Source of the DNA: a virus
Strand: one strand, 5' to 3'
IMG/VR virus record: IMGVR_UViG_3300027752_001137
Span: 1-20,856 of that record
DNA: 20,856 bases
The translations under genes were made by a program, and so were the position numbers. Positions 7,189 through 14,484 of this stretch are shown in pieces. Under the pieces are notes generated by a model, which saw nothing but the letters and a program-made list of their open reading frames with translations, was not told the DNA's origin and ran no database searches. The first letter of the stretch is position 1. Each line of letters starts with the position of its first letter.

Positions 7189-7985
7189 GTAAAAGATATT
7201 TTAGAATTAACACCGGACGTTATGGCGGTGAACTAGCAATTGGCGAATGCGCCAAAGACTTTGTTGACTATTGGAAACCAAAAGTTGAAGAGGATGGTGA
7301 CAGCGACCTAATTGAAACCCTGCAAGGCTATGAGTGGGAGGACGAAGATATGATAGATTCGGAATCACCTAAACCAAGCGAAGAGTTTTATTGCTGGAAT
7401 GAATGCGACGACTTTGAACATGCGAATGGTCCATTTGCAGATAGTGATTTCCTTGTTAATGAAATTACATTACATGAGGATGCTATTTACGAAGATGGAT
7501 TAATACAGTGGAAAGAAGGTGTTGATTACAACTACCCTATAACAATGTTTGAAGAAATAGAACCCGAAGGTGCATATCACAAATACCAATCATGTATTTA
7601 CAGTAGAGAATGTTATAGCAGTAACATGGATGAAGAAAGCGTTGAAGCTGACTACAAGCCAGGATTGTTTTTCTTTAGTTCAGAGAAAGGTACATTCGGC
7701 GAAGTTTATGTTGAAACTGACGGTGCAGACTTTGACCCAGAATTATTGCAAACAGGACAACTTGAATGCGATATGTGTGAGATAATTGAGTCATATTGGT
7801 ATGACCGTAAGCCTTTACAAGTTGATTTTGATTATTCAGAGTCTACTGGCAAAGGATATTATGCTGGCGTAGGAATGATTAATACTAAGTGGCACGACCT
7901 TGCAGAAAAATATGTCAGCTATGATATGGAAGAAACTGATAATGTAGAAATGGCATTTGAAGATTTTTACGAAGATAGAGAGTAA
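7185..7985 (+). CDS. Large acidic phage protein, unknown function (266 aa)
   Basis: A 266-residue protein, very rich in Asp, Glu and Tyr. Its ATG overlaps the previous stop (ATGA), with GGAG just upstream. It opens with RYFRINTGRYGGELAIGE, a compact beta-like start, and then becomes strongly acidic. Cysteines are scattered singly and in one close pair (ECDMCE), not in a clear zinc-binding set. There is no signal peptide or membrane segment. The phrase HANGPFADSDF is loosely like HETGPFKGQDIDF in the acidic protein at 13820-14242, so the two could be distantly related. Its charge suggests binding to a basic partner or DNA mimicry, but this is a guess. It ends the uvsW unit. Confidence 0.8.
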   Translation: MSKRYFRINTGRYGGELAIGECAKDFVDYWKPKVEEDGDSDLIETLQGYEWEDEDMIDSESPKPSEEFYCWNECDDFEHANGPFADSDFLVNEITLHEDAIYEDGLIQWKEGVDYNYPITMFEEIEPEGAYHKYQSCIYSRECYSSNMDEESVEADYKPGLFFFSSEKGTFGEVYVETDGADFDPELLQTGQLECDMCEIIESYWYDRKPLQVDFDYSESTGKGYYAGVGMINTKWHDLAEKYVSYDMEETDNVEMAFEDFYEDRE

Positions 7986-8056
7986 CCAAGAAACAATGTA
8001 TGCAGTGACTATAAACTGTAAATACATGATACACAATATAACAGGAGATAGAATAT

Positions 8057-9163
8057 ATGTCTTATCAATTTACTAGCGAAAGCGTTAGCGAAGGACACCC
8101 AGATAAAATTTCTGATTTAATTTCAGATACTATAGCTAATGCAATTATTGACGGTAATATAAATCATAGAGCGGCAGTAGAGACTTTAGTAACTACTAAT
8201 AGTGTTATTGTTGCAGGCGAATATAAAAGAGATATTCCAATTGATGACGACACCGTTGAATCCATAGTTAGACAAGTAGTTAAAAATATTGGCTACGAGC
8301 AAGATGGGTTCCATTGGGCTAACCTAACAGTAGTAAACAAACTCCATGGTCAAAGTGCAGATATTGCTTTGGGCACAGATGAGTTTGGTGCAGGCGACCA
8401 AGGACTTATGTTTGGTTATGCTTGTGACGAAACACCAGATTTAATGCCTAGTGCAATTTATTACAGTCACAAGATTCTAAAAAGGCTAGCGGCAGAAAGA
8501 CGTGGACCCGATGGAGAATGGATCGGGCCAGACAGTAAATCACAAGTAACAATGCAATACGATAGTATTGGTCAGCCAGTTGGTATTAAAACTATTGTAT
8601 GTAGTACTCAACACAGCGATGACGTAAGCACACAAATGGTGCGTGATAGAGTTGAGCAAATTATTACAGATGAATTAAGTGACCAAAATCTTATAGATAC
8701 AGAGTTTTTAATTAATCCTACAGGCAGATTTGTTATTGGTGGACCAGATGGAGACACAGGACTTACAGGGCGTAAGATTATTGTAGACACATACGGTGGC
8801 TATGCCCCACATGGCGGCGGAGCATTTAGTGGTAAAGACTGCACTAAGGTAGATAGAAGTGCGGCTTATATGGCACGTTACTTAGCAAAGAATATCGTAG
8901 GCTCAGGGAAAGCAAGCAACTGTACAGTACAACTAAGCTATGCTATTGGTGTAGTTGAACCTACTAGTGTTTATGTTTATGCTGACGGCAAAGTTAGAGA
9001 AGACTTAGTTGCAGAAATTATAAGTCTTGTTGATTTAACACCAAAGGGTATTATTGATAAGTTTGGATTGTTTAATATGGACTTAACAAAAACTACCAAC
9101 TACGGACACTTTGGCAAACCAGATCTACCATGGGAGCAATTAGATCTTTATGGACCTAACTAA
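8057..9163 (+). CDS. metK: S-adenosylmethionine synthetase (methionine adenosyltransferase)
   Basis: MetK joins methionine and ATP to make SAM, the methyl donor for nucleic-acid methylation. The 368-residue product (E. coli MetK: 384) has all three family blocks: TSESVSEGHPDKISD at residues 6-20 with the catalytic His and Asp, GAGDQGLMFGYA near 115, and GGPDGDTGLTGRKIIVDTYGG followed by HGGGAFSGKD and KVDRSAAYMARYLAKN in the C-terminal half. It therefore appears complete and active. AGGAGA at 8043-8048 supports the start. A TAAATAC string near 8020 may be a weak late-type promoter, but no clear promoter is seen. Its last 14 bases overlap apt, showing a coupled unit with apt and the nucleosidase. 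The signature is unambiguous. Confidence 0.96.
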   Translation: MSYQFTSESVSEGHPDKISDLISDTIANAIIDGNINHRAAVETLVTTNSVIVAGEYKRDIPIDDDTVESIVRQVVKNIGYEQDGFHWANLTVVNKLHGQSADIALGTDEFGAGDQGLMFGYACDETPDLMPSAIYYSHKILKRLAAERRGPDGEWIGPDSKSQVTMQYDSIGQPVGIKTIVCSTQHSDDVSTQMVRDRVEQIITDELSDQNLIDTEFLINPTGRFVIGGPDGDTGLTGRKIIVDTYGGYAPHGGGAFSGKDCTKVDRSAAYMARYLAKNIVGSGKASNCTVQLSYAIGVVEPTSVYVYADGKVREDLVAEIISLVDLTPKGIIDKFGLFNMDLTKTTNYGHFGKPDLPWEQLDLYGPN

Positions 9164-9680
9164 AATACTCCGTACTGTACCTGACTTCCCAATTGACGGA
9201 GTCATGTTTAAAGATATATCAAGCATACTTGAAGAACCTAAAGCGTTTCAATACACTGTAGATAAGATAGTCGCATATTGCAGGAGTGTTAAGGCAACAC
9301 AAATTGTTGCACCAGATGCACGTGGATTTTTATGGGGTGCTCCAGTTGCACTAGCACTAGGTATTCCATTACACATTGTTCGTAAGCCAGGTAAATTACC
9401 AGGCAAAGTAAAGACGTATTCGTATATATTAGAGTACGGTAGCGAAACACTTGAAATGTTAGACAGTGTTAAGTTTGAATACACTGATAGAATTTGCATC
9501 ATAGATGACGTGAGTGCTACAGGTGGAACTGCTAATGCTATGGTAGAGTTGATTAAACAAGCAGGCGGGTTTGATATAAATTATGCCTGCGTAATAGACT
9601 TGACTTTCCTGCAAGGAACTGCTAAACTAACAGACTATTGCGGCATAGACACATTTAGTGTCTTGGAAGTAAACGAATGA
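9150..9680 (+). CDS. apt: Adenine phosphoribosyltransferase
   Basis: APRT converts adenine and PRPP to AMP, salvaging free adenine. The 176-residue product matches the family in length and order: RTVPDFPIDGVMFKDIS at 8-24, DARGFLWGAPVA near 56-67, RKPGKLPG at 78-85, YILEYG at 92-97 and the PRPP-binding loop IDDVSATGG at 118-126. All are in the usual places, so the enzyme looks intact. It overlaps metK by 14 bases and mtnN by four bases, with no room for a separate promoter, so the three are made together. The partner nucleosidase downstream releases adenine, which is this enzyme's substrate. Confidence 0.93.
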   Translation: MDLTKILRTVPDFPIDGVMFKDISSILEEPKAFQYTVDKIVAYCRSVKATQIVAPDARGFLWGAPVALALGIPLHIVRKPGKLPGKVKTYSYILEYGSETLEMLDSVKFEYTDRICIIDDVSATGGTANAMVELIKQAGGFDINYACVIDLTFLQGTAKLTDYCGIDTFSVLEVNE

Positions 9681-10207
9681 AAGATTTAATATTAATTGCA
9701 CTTGAAAGTGAAGCACCTACTATGGCAAAGTGGGATAATGTATTCTTTACAGGTGTTGGAAAAATTAATGCGGCACTAACTGCTGCAAGACTTATTGAAA
9801 AACATAATCCACAAACTGTTTGGAACTTTGGTACAGCAGGCGGCATTAAGTTAGACAAGGGTTTGTTTGAGATGGTAAACTTTGTTGAACGAGATAAAGG
9901 CAAGTGCCCAGAAGCAATTGAATTATTTTTACCAAAAGATCCTATTACAATTTCGTGTGGAGTTGGCTATACATGTAGCACAGGCGATAACTTTGTTACA
10001 GATCCTAACTTAGAACACCCAGCTCATGTTGTAGATATGGAAGCATTTGCAATTGCTAAAGCATGTACTAACAGGAAGGTTAACTTTAAATGCTTTAAGT
10101 ATGTAAGTGACAGTGCAGATGAGTCAGCGGATACTACATGGCTAGAGAACGTTGCAAAGGGCGAAGAACATTACATTAATGTCTACAAGGAACACACAGA
10201 TGGCTAA
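9677..10207 (+). CDS. mtnN: MTA/SAH nucleosidase-like enzyme (short form)
   Basis: A purine-nucleoside phosphorylase superfamily member, best read as 5'-methylthioadenosine/S-adenosylhomocysteine nucleosidase, which splits these SAM by-products into adenine and a thio-sugar. The 176-residue protein is shorter than bacterial MTAN (about 230). Family marks remain: an early ALESEA with catalytic-type Glu (10-12), GVGKINAA at 26-33, NFGTAGG at 50-56, STGDNFV at 101-107, VVDMEAFAIAKAC at 118-130 with the substrate-binding Glu122, and SDSAD at 144-148 supplying the Asp. The missing sequence lies between the GTAGG and STGD blocks. A related nucleosidase with other purine specificity is possible, but the metK and apt neighbours favour MTA/SAH. 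The start overlaps apt as ATGA. Confidence 0.82.
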   Translation: MKDLILIALESEAPTMAKWDNVFFTGVGKINAALTAARLIEKHNPQTVWNFGTAGGIKLDKGLFEMVNFVERDKGKCPEAIELFLPKDPITISCGVGYTCSTGDNFVTDPNLEHPAHVVDMEAFAIAKACTNRKVNFKCFKYVSDSADESADTTWLENVAKGEEHYINVYKEHTDG

Positions 10208-10670
10208 AAAGGCACCAGCAATACCGCTAAAGGATATTATGGCCGCACTTGACAAACGTGACAGAGGATATTACAATAGGTTAACATCAGAACAAAAGAA
10301 AGCATTTAGCTCATGGATGATGATGCGTTATGCAAGTAGCGTACAAGGCAAGGATGCCGCCCACTACATTTATATGACTAATGAACTTGTTAATAGAGAT
10401 TACAGCGAAGTTAGCAAACATCCAGAACTACAATGGTTATTACTAAGTGCATGCGGTGTTGGTAAAATACAGTTTCACCCTTATCTAAAGCCACCAAATG
10501 CTAAGAAGAAAAAAGATAAAGTAAGCGAGTTTATTAGTAGTGTACATCCTCATATGAAAAGTGAAGAGATAGCATTGCTACAAGAAATAAACTCAAAAGA
10601 CGAATTAAAAGACTATGCAAGGTCACACGGATACGATGACAAATCAATTAAAGACATCTTCGGAAAATAA
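10200..10670 (+). CDS. Probable clamp-loader small subunit (gp62-like)
   Basis: A 156-residue basic, helical protein starting at 10200, where ATG overlaps the end of mtnN (ATGGCTAA). The pattern resembles gp62, the small subunit of the T4-like sliding-clamp loader: a region with MMMRYASSV and YMTNELVN, then a helical stretch around HPELQWLLLSACGVGK, and a basic IQFHPYLKPPNAKKKKDK patch. The loader places the clamp on primed DNA for the polymerase. The similarity is of pattern only; T4 gp62 (187 residues) is very divergent, and the partner gp44 is not in this window. It overlaps the next gene by 35 bases. Unknown basic replication protein is the alternative. Confidence 0.5.
   Translation: MAKKAPAIPLKDIMAALDKRDRGYYNRLTSEQKKAFSSWMMMRYASSVQGKDAAHYIYMTNELVNRDYSEVSKHPELQWLLLSACGVGKIQFHPYLKPPNAKKKKDKVSEFISSVHPHMKSEEIALLQEINSKDELKDYARSHGYDDKSIKDIFGK
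10249..10277 (+). promoter_or_regulatory. Candidate internal sigma-70 promoter (TTGACA-17-TACAAT)
   Basis: TTGACA at 10249-10254 matches consensus fully, the spacer is 17 bases, and TACAAT at 10272-10277 has one mismatch. It lies early in the gp62-like gene and could add transcripts for the zinc-finger gene and thyX, which have no other visible promoter. It overlaps codons for LDKRDRGYYN, so chance is possible. Confidence 0.4.
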
Positions 10671-11337
10671 CACCTGTCGTTGGTGTGGTAAGAACTTTAA
10701 GAGTGAACGTACTCTCGTGGTTCATATGTGTGTTAAAAAGCGTCGAAATGCTGATAAGGAAATGACGCATGTAAGACTTGGATACAGAGTTTTCCAAATG
10801 TTTTATGAGCTGAATACTACTGCTAGTAAAACTAAAAGCATAGAAGAGTTTATCAATAGTCAATACTACGAAGGCTTTGTAAAGTTTGGTAGAAGTTGCA
10901 TACGCAATGAATATCTAGAACCAGAAAAGTTTGCAGAGTGGCTAATCAAAGAAGGTAAGAAATTAAAAGACTGGTCAAGTGATGCAGTTTATGATGAATA
11001 CTTACTAGGGTATGTAAAGAAAGAAAGTGGCATGAGAGCATTAGAGCGTAACGTAATGTACTTGGCTAAATGGGCAGAAGAACATGAGTGTGTTTGGCAA
11101 ACATATTTTGCTGAAGTAAGTCCAAATAGAGCAGTACATGATATACGCAGTGCAAAGATATCACCATGGTTGTTGTACTTGTCAGGCACAGGTGATCAAC
11201 TACTAACTAGATTCAATGATGAGCAAGTAGTAATGATTGAACACATAATAGATGCGCCTTTTTGGATGCAACTGTTTAAGAAAAATAGAGAAGAAGTAAA
11301 AGAGATACAGCAAACTTGCCAATTGGCAGGAATTTAA
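10636..11337 (+). CDS. Zinc-finger phage protein, unknown function (233 aa)
   Basis: A 233-residue protein beginning with a zinc-finger motif: CRWCGKNFKSERTLVVHMC, with Cys14, Cys17, His30 and Cys32, a C2HC arrangement like a classic finger with Cys replacing the last His. A basic VKKRR patch follows. The rest is helical and has no enzyme motif, including GYRVFQMFYEL, YYEGFVKFGR and WLIKEGKKLKDW. I recall this finger plus helical layout in several marine T4-like phages, without a known role. DNA, RNA or host-protein binding is likely from the finger, and a regulator of host or phage transcription is possible. It overlaps the gp62-like gene by 35 bases. No later ATG would retain the finger, so this start is preferred despite a weak ribosome site. 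Confidence 0.8.
   Translation: MTNQLKTSSENNTCRWCGKNFKSERTLVVHMCVKKRRNADKEMTHVRLGYRVFQMFYELNTTASKTKSIEEFINSQYYEGFVKFGRSCIRNEYLEPEKFAEWLIKEGKKLKDWSSDAVYDEYLLGYVKKESGMRALERNVMYLAKWAEEHECVWQTYFAEVSPNRAVHDIRSAKISPWLLYLSGTGDQLLTRFNDEQVVMIEHIIDAPFWMQLFKKNREEVKEIQQTCQLAGI
11317..11328. repeat. 12-bp perfect palindrome TGCCAATTGGCA
   Basis: A gapless palindrome at the end of the zinc-finger gene, 22 bases before the thyX start, weakly extended by outer C/G and T/G pairs. It has the shape of a site for a dimeric DNA-binding protein, but no role is known and it lies within codons. Confidence 0.6.
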
Positions 11338-11350
11338 TCGAAGGAATGAA

Positions 11351-12046
11351 ATGAAAGCAAAAATAATTAGTTACAGTCAGGCCCCTACAGTAGGAACTCA
11401 GAATTCCAAAGTACCGCAGGATCTGTTAGATTTGGTCGCCTATTGTGCAAGAGTAAGTAATCCAGAAAATCAAAACAACACAGTAACAAACGAAAAACTT
11501 GTGAAGTATCTAATGAAACACAAACATTGGTCGCCGCTTGAAATGGTAAGTGTTTGTATGGAAGTAGAAACAACCAGAGACATTGGTAGACAATTGTTGA
11601 GACACAGAAGTTTTAGTTTCCAAGAGTTTAGTCAACGTTATGCTGACCCAGTTAAAGAACTAGAAATGGTCCCACGTGAAGCACGACTGCAAGATACTAA
11701 AAATCGTCAAAACAGTATTGCAATTAATATGCTAGATGAAGACCAAAGACGTATTCGCGAAGAGTGGAATATGAAACAGGTGAAACATATTCGAGCTACA
11801 GAAGAACTTTATAATTGGGCTATTAAGAAAGGTATTGCAAAAGAGCAAGCGAGAGCAGTACTACCAGAAGGTAACACACTAAGTCGTTTATATGTAAACG
11901 GCACATTGCGTAGTTGGATTCATTACATTGAATTACGGGGTGCTAATGGCACACAGTTAGAGCATATGGAGTTAGCATGGGCAGTAGCAGATGCTATTGT
12001 TAAGATATTCCCTATGGCAGAAGAATTTAAGGGTACCGACATATAA
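11351..12046 (+). CDS. thyX: Flavin-dependent thymidylate synthase ThyX
   Basis: ThyX makes dTMP from dUMP using methylene-tetrahydrofolate and FAD/NADPH. Unlike ThyA it releases tetrahydrofolate, so no dihydrofolate reductase is needed. The 231-residue product carries the ThyX signature RHRSFSFQEFSQRY at residues 84-97, which binds FAD and substrate. A conserved C-terminal block follows: ARAVLPEGN, then LRSWIHYIELRGANGTQLEHMELA. AAGGAA before the ATG serves as ribosome site. It stands at the end of the cluster that begins with metK; the glyA gene about 2.4 kb downstream encodes the enzyme that supplies its folate co-substrate. It is followed by a strong promoter for the lipoprotein rather than by a clear terminator. 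Assignment is firm. Confidence 0.96.
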   Translation: MKAKIISYSQAPTVGTQNSKVPQDLLDLVAYCARVSNPENQNNTVTNEKLVKYLMKHKHWSPLEMVSVCMEVETTRDIGRQLLRHRSFSFQEFSQRYADPVKELEMVPREARLQDTKNRQNSIAINMLDEDQRRIREEWNMKQVKHIRATEELYNWAIKKGIAKEQARAVLPEGNTLSRLYVNGTLRSWIHYIELRGANGTQLEHMELAWAVADAIVKIFPMAEEFKGTDI

Positions 12047-12074
12047 GTCACTGTTTTCTAAGTCAGTTTTTTAC

Positions 12075-12103
12075 TTGACTTTGGTGCAAATCCACTGTAT
12101 AAT
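12075..12103 (+). promoter_or_regulatory. Consensus sigma-70 promoter P4 (TTGACT-17-TATAAT) for the lipoprotein
   Basis: TTGACT at 12075-12080 and TATAAT at 12098-12103 lie 17 bases apart in the 89-base gap after thyX. The ACTGTATAAT string around the -10 is identical to P1 and P2. The leader of about 26 bases contains AGGTAGGA before the ATG at 12136. It probably also drives the following tightly packed genes up to glyA. Confidence 0.87.
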
Positions 12104-12135
12104 AACTACTGTATTAACATATAGGTAGGACTATT

Positions 12136-13818
12136 ATGCACATGAATTATTTAACATCATTACTTTGTACACTATTTTTAATAGGTTGTGGAGGCGGAGG
12201 AGGCTCTTCCGCTGAAGTCATTGTACCTATAGAATCACCACCCCCAGCAACTACACCACCGCCTCCAGCAACGCCGACGTTTGATATAGAGTACAATAGT
12301 GCACCAGATGCAACTATCTATGATGCTGTAAGTAAACTAGAAATACCTACTTGCACACTGTCTAGAATACAACATACCATGATAGTAGATCTTAATAACG
12401 ACAATCACAAAGATATATTAATGTTTGTGATGTGTGGACATTTAGATCATCCTAATCAAGGTATTAATGTAGTACATGATGATCCAACACCTAACACGAT
12501 GTTAGCATTGATTAGCGATGGTAGAGGGTCATATGAAGTAAACAACATAGACACATTTGGCAGTGACCACGTGCAACTCGGTGGAGAGAAAGGCGGAGTC
12601 GCAGGCTTCTTTACAATGCTAGAAGATACAACAAGTGGTATTGGATTACCACATATTACATATATGGTTTCACGTGATGATCACCAACGCAAACGAAGTG
12701 AAGATTGGACTAATCATTTCTCTCAGCAAGGTGTTTTTACAGCAGACTATAATAATACATACAACTTAGTAGACATAGGTGAGCCACTATGGGCACAAGG
12801 TGTTGCGGCATTGCCTAACATGAACTACGAATGGGACTTGCTATTTGGCTATTGGGATAATGATTATACAACTGAAAATATGCCACTAGCATATCGTAAC
12901 AGTGGACAAGATTGGTTTGATGTAAGTGACGAGTACAACAACGATACTGATAAACACAAAATGTCTCAACATGCATATCTTTTAACTTTTGATATTAACG
13001 ACCATAGGACGTTTGGTGAAGTTAAATCTGTAACATCAACTCATGCTATTGGTTCAGTTGGTCATGGATTTTCAATATATGACATAACACAAGGACAAGT
13101 AACAGAAACTCTTGTATACGATACTTGCGATGAATTAGGTTGCATTGAATGGGGTGACCCAGAAGCAGATACATGGTGTGGACGTAAAGAGATTGTAGAA
13201 ATAGATGGCGTTCATTACTTTGGCGGACTTGCATGGGACCATTTTGAACTATGGTGGCCAACACCTGACAGTGATCCATTACTACTTGCATTTGCAGCTA
13301 TGAATCGTCTACCGGACGGTGAGCAGTATGATGCAAACAAAGAGTATGACTGCAACACACAATTCGAGGGCGGAACAGTTAGAGTGTTATTTGAGTTACA
13401 AGGTAATAGTCTTGTAATGCTAGATAATCCATTCCCTGAAAACTATATTAACGGTGGTGGTGTGCATAAGCAAACTATAGATTTAAATGGTGACGGATAT
13501 ATGGATTACTGGTCATCAGGTGGTTCAGCACAAGACGGAGAACCTCAAATTTATATCAATGACAAAGAAGGTAACTTAGTATATCATCAACGTGGACAAT
13601 TGCCAACCTTGCCACAGCAAGATTTTTGCAACGAGGATGGGTGTATTGTTGCTACAGAAGAAAGTTTCCTAGGTGACTTGAATAGTGATGGTATAGTAGA
13701 TTTAATTCAATACCACGCCGGAAGCTATATACCTAACTTACCAGAACATGTACAAGGTGGAGACTTATCGGTGTTTGAAAACAAGTCAGGACAAATAAGC
13801 ATTTGGTACGGAGAATAA
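12136..13818 (+). CDS. Surface lipoprotein with FG-GAP/VCBS-like DxNxD repeats
   Basis: A 560-residue predicted lipoprotein. The N-terminus is a short hydrophobic signal with a lipobox LIGC (Cys18), so the mature protein would be lipid-anchored. The Cys is followed by Gly and Ser, not Asp, so an outer-membrane location is expected by the usual sorting rule. A flexible Pro/Thr linker (about 34-47) follows. The large C-terminal domain has three DxNxDxxxD calcium-type loops at 85-93 (DLNNDNHKD), 449-457 (DLNGDGYMD) and 514-522 (DLNSDGIVD). These recall FG-GAP/VCBS repeats, often beta-propellers for adhesion or ligand binding. Many Cys suggest disulfides, fitting export. The ligand and function are unknown. 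Its own promoter P4 and a ribosome site show it is expressed. Surface lipoproteins such as T5 Llp block phage receptors, so superinfection exclusion is one option; nutrient capture is another. Confidence 0.82.
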   Translation: MHMNYLTSLLCTLFLIGCGGGGGSSAEVIVPIESPPPATTPPPPATPTFDIEYNSAPDATIYDAVSKLEIPTCTLSRIQHTMIVDLNNDNHKDILMFVMCGHLDHPNQGINVVHDDPTPNTMLALISDGRGSYEVNNIDTFGSDHVQLGGEKGGVAGFFTMLEDTTSGIGLPHITYMVSRDDHQRKRSEDWTNHFSQQGVFTADYNNTYNLVDIGEPLWAQGVAALPNMNYEWDLLFGYWDNDYTTENMPLAYRNSGQDWFDVSDEYNNDTDKHKMSQHAYLLTFDINDHRTFGEVKSVTSTHAIGSVGHGFSIYDITQGQVTETLVYDTCDELGCIEWGDPEADTWCGRKEIVEIDGVHYFGGLAWDHFELWWPTPDSDPLLLAFAAMNRLPDGEQYDANKEYDCNTQFEGGTVRVLFELQGNSLVMLDNPFPENYINGGGVHKQTIDLNGDGYMDYWSSGGSAQDGEPQIYINDKEGNLVYHQRGQLPTLPQQDFCNEDGCIVATEESFLGDLNSDGIVDLIQYHAGSYIPNLPEHVQGGDLSVFENKSGQISIWYGE

Positions 13819-13819
13819 T

Positions 13820-14242
13820 ATGAACGGATTTAGAAAGTTACAAGAGCGTCTAACTGCTGAAGGTTGGTATGTTGGTTGGGCAGAACTATGCTGTCAGTCT
13901 TGCGCCTGGGATTGTCTCCCGTTGGAACATGAGACTGGACCATTTAAAGGACAAGACATCGACTTCACTAAAGTGTTATTCAACCACGAACAAGATTGTG
14001 AGAACGATGAGATGTTCGACGAGATGGATGACGAAGAGATGGATGACTACGAGTACGAAGGTGACGGCACTATGGACACATACACGCCTGAACAACAAGA
14101 CAGTAGTACATTTTGCTTTGATGGCAGCAAAGAGGGTATAAAGAATTTAAAAGCAATCATTCCTATTATTGAGGAGTGTGGTTGTGAAATACATTGGAAT
14201 GGTAAGGGCGACACTCGCCCGGACATCGATTGGGAATTATGA
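13820..14242 (+). CDS. Acidic, cysteine-rich protein of unknown function (140 aa)
   Basis: A 140-residue protein starting one base after the lipoprotein stop, with GGAG at 13810-13813 ahead. Three parts are visible: an N-terminal domain with clustered cysteines (AELCCQSCAWDCLP, about 21-34), a very acidic middle (FDEMDDEEMDDYEYEGD, 66-82), and a C-terminal part with FCFDGSKEGIKNLK and CGCEIHWNGKGDTRPDIDW. The cysteines may bind metal. No signal sequence is present, so it stays in the cytoplasm. The layout mildly recalls DUF6891-type proteins, but I cannot confirm that. The phrase HETGPFKGQDIDF resembles one in the acidic protein at 7185-7985. It is coupled to the next gene through an ATGA overlap. 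Confidence 0.8.
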   Translation: MNGFRKLQERLTAEGWYVGWAELCCQSCAWDCLPLEHETGPFKGQDIDFTKVLFNHEQDCENDEMFDEMDDEEMDDYEYEGDGTMDTYTPEQQDSSTFCFDGSKEGIKNLKAIIPIIEECGCEIHWNGKGDTRPDIDWEL

Positions 14243-14484
14243 ATAAGAAAGAAGAAATGTTAGTAATCACAATGGAAGAATGTGGAGAGCTAATACAAGC
14301 ATGTAGTAAGATGTTACGGTTTGGCGAAGAACAAGACTACACACAACTGCAAGAAGAAATAGGCGATGTTATGTGTATGATCGAAATTTTACGCGATGGT
14401 GGCTTCGTAAATGATAAACAAATAGCAGATAGAATAAAAGTTAAAAAAGAAAAACTAATGAAGTGGAGTTTACTGTACAAATGA
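14239..14484 (+). CDS. MazG-like nucleotide pyrophosphohydrolase
   Basis: An 81-residue all-alpha NTP-pyrophosphatase of the MazG/HisE type, which hydrolyses NTPs or dNTPs to monophosphates and pyrophosphate. The metal-binding pattern is clear: EECGE at 13-17 and EEIGD at 39-43, separated by the usual helix and turn. Such enzymes in phages are thought to adjust the nucleotide pool, or ppGpp levels, during infection; the actual substrate is unknown. The start ATG at 14239 overlaps the previous stop as ATGA; an upstream in-frame TTG is less likely. It again overlaps the next gene, glyA, as ATGA. Position between thymidylate-related genes fits nucleotide housekeeping. Confidence 0.85.
   Translation: MNKKEEMLVITMEECGELIQACSKMLRFGEEQDYTQLQEEIGDVMCMIEILRDGGFVNDKQIADRIKVKKEKLMKWSLLYK

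Noticed and set aside
7986-8056. SAM riboswitch or strong promoter ahead of metK
   Set aside because: The gap is only 71 bases and shows no riboswitch-like helices; the TATAAA and TATAAC strings lack a -35, and TGTAAATA is only a weak late-type match.
9600-9628. Promoter inside apt (TTGACT-17-TAAACT)
   Set aside because: The -10 matches in only four of six positions and the gene downstream is already coupled to apt.
12047-12074. Possible terminator after thyX (ACTG...CAGT then T6)
   Set aside because: The stem is only four pairs with a ten-base loop, too weak to call.
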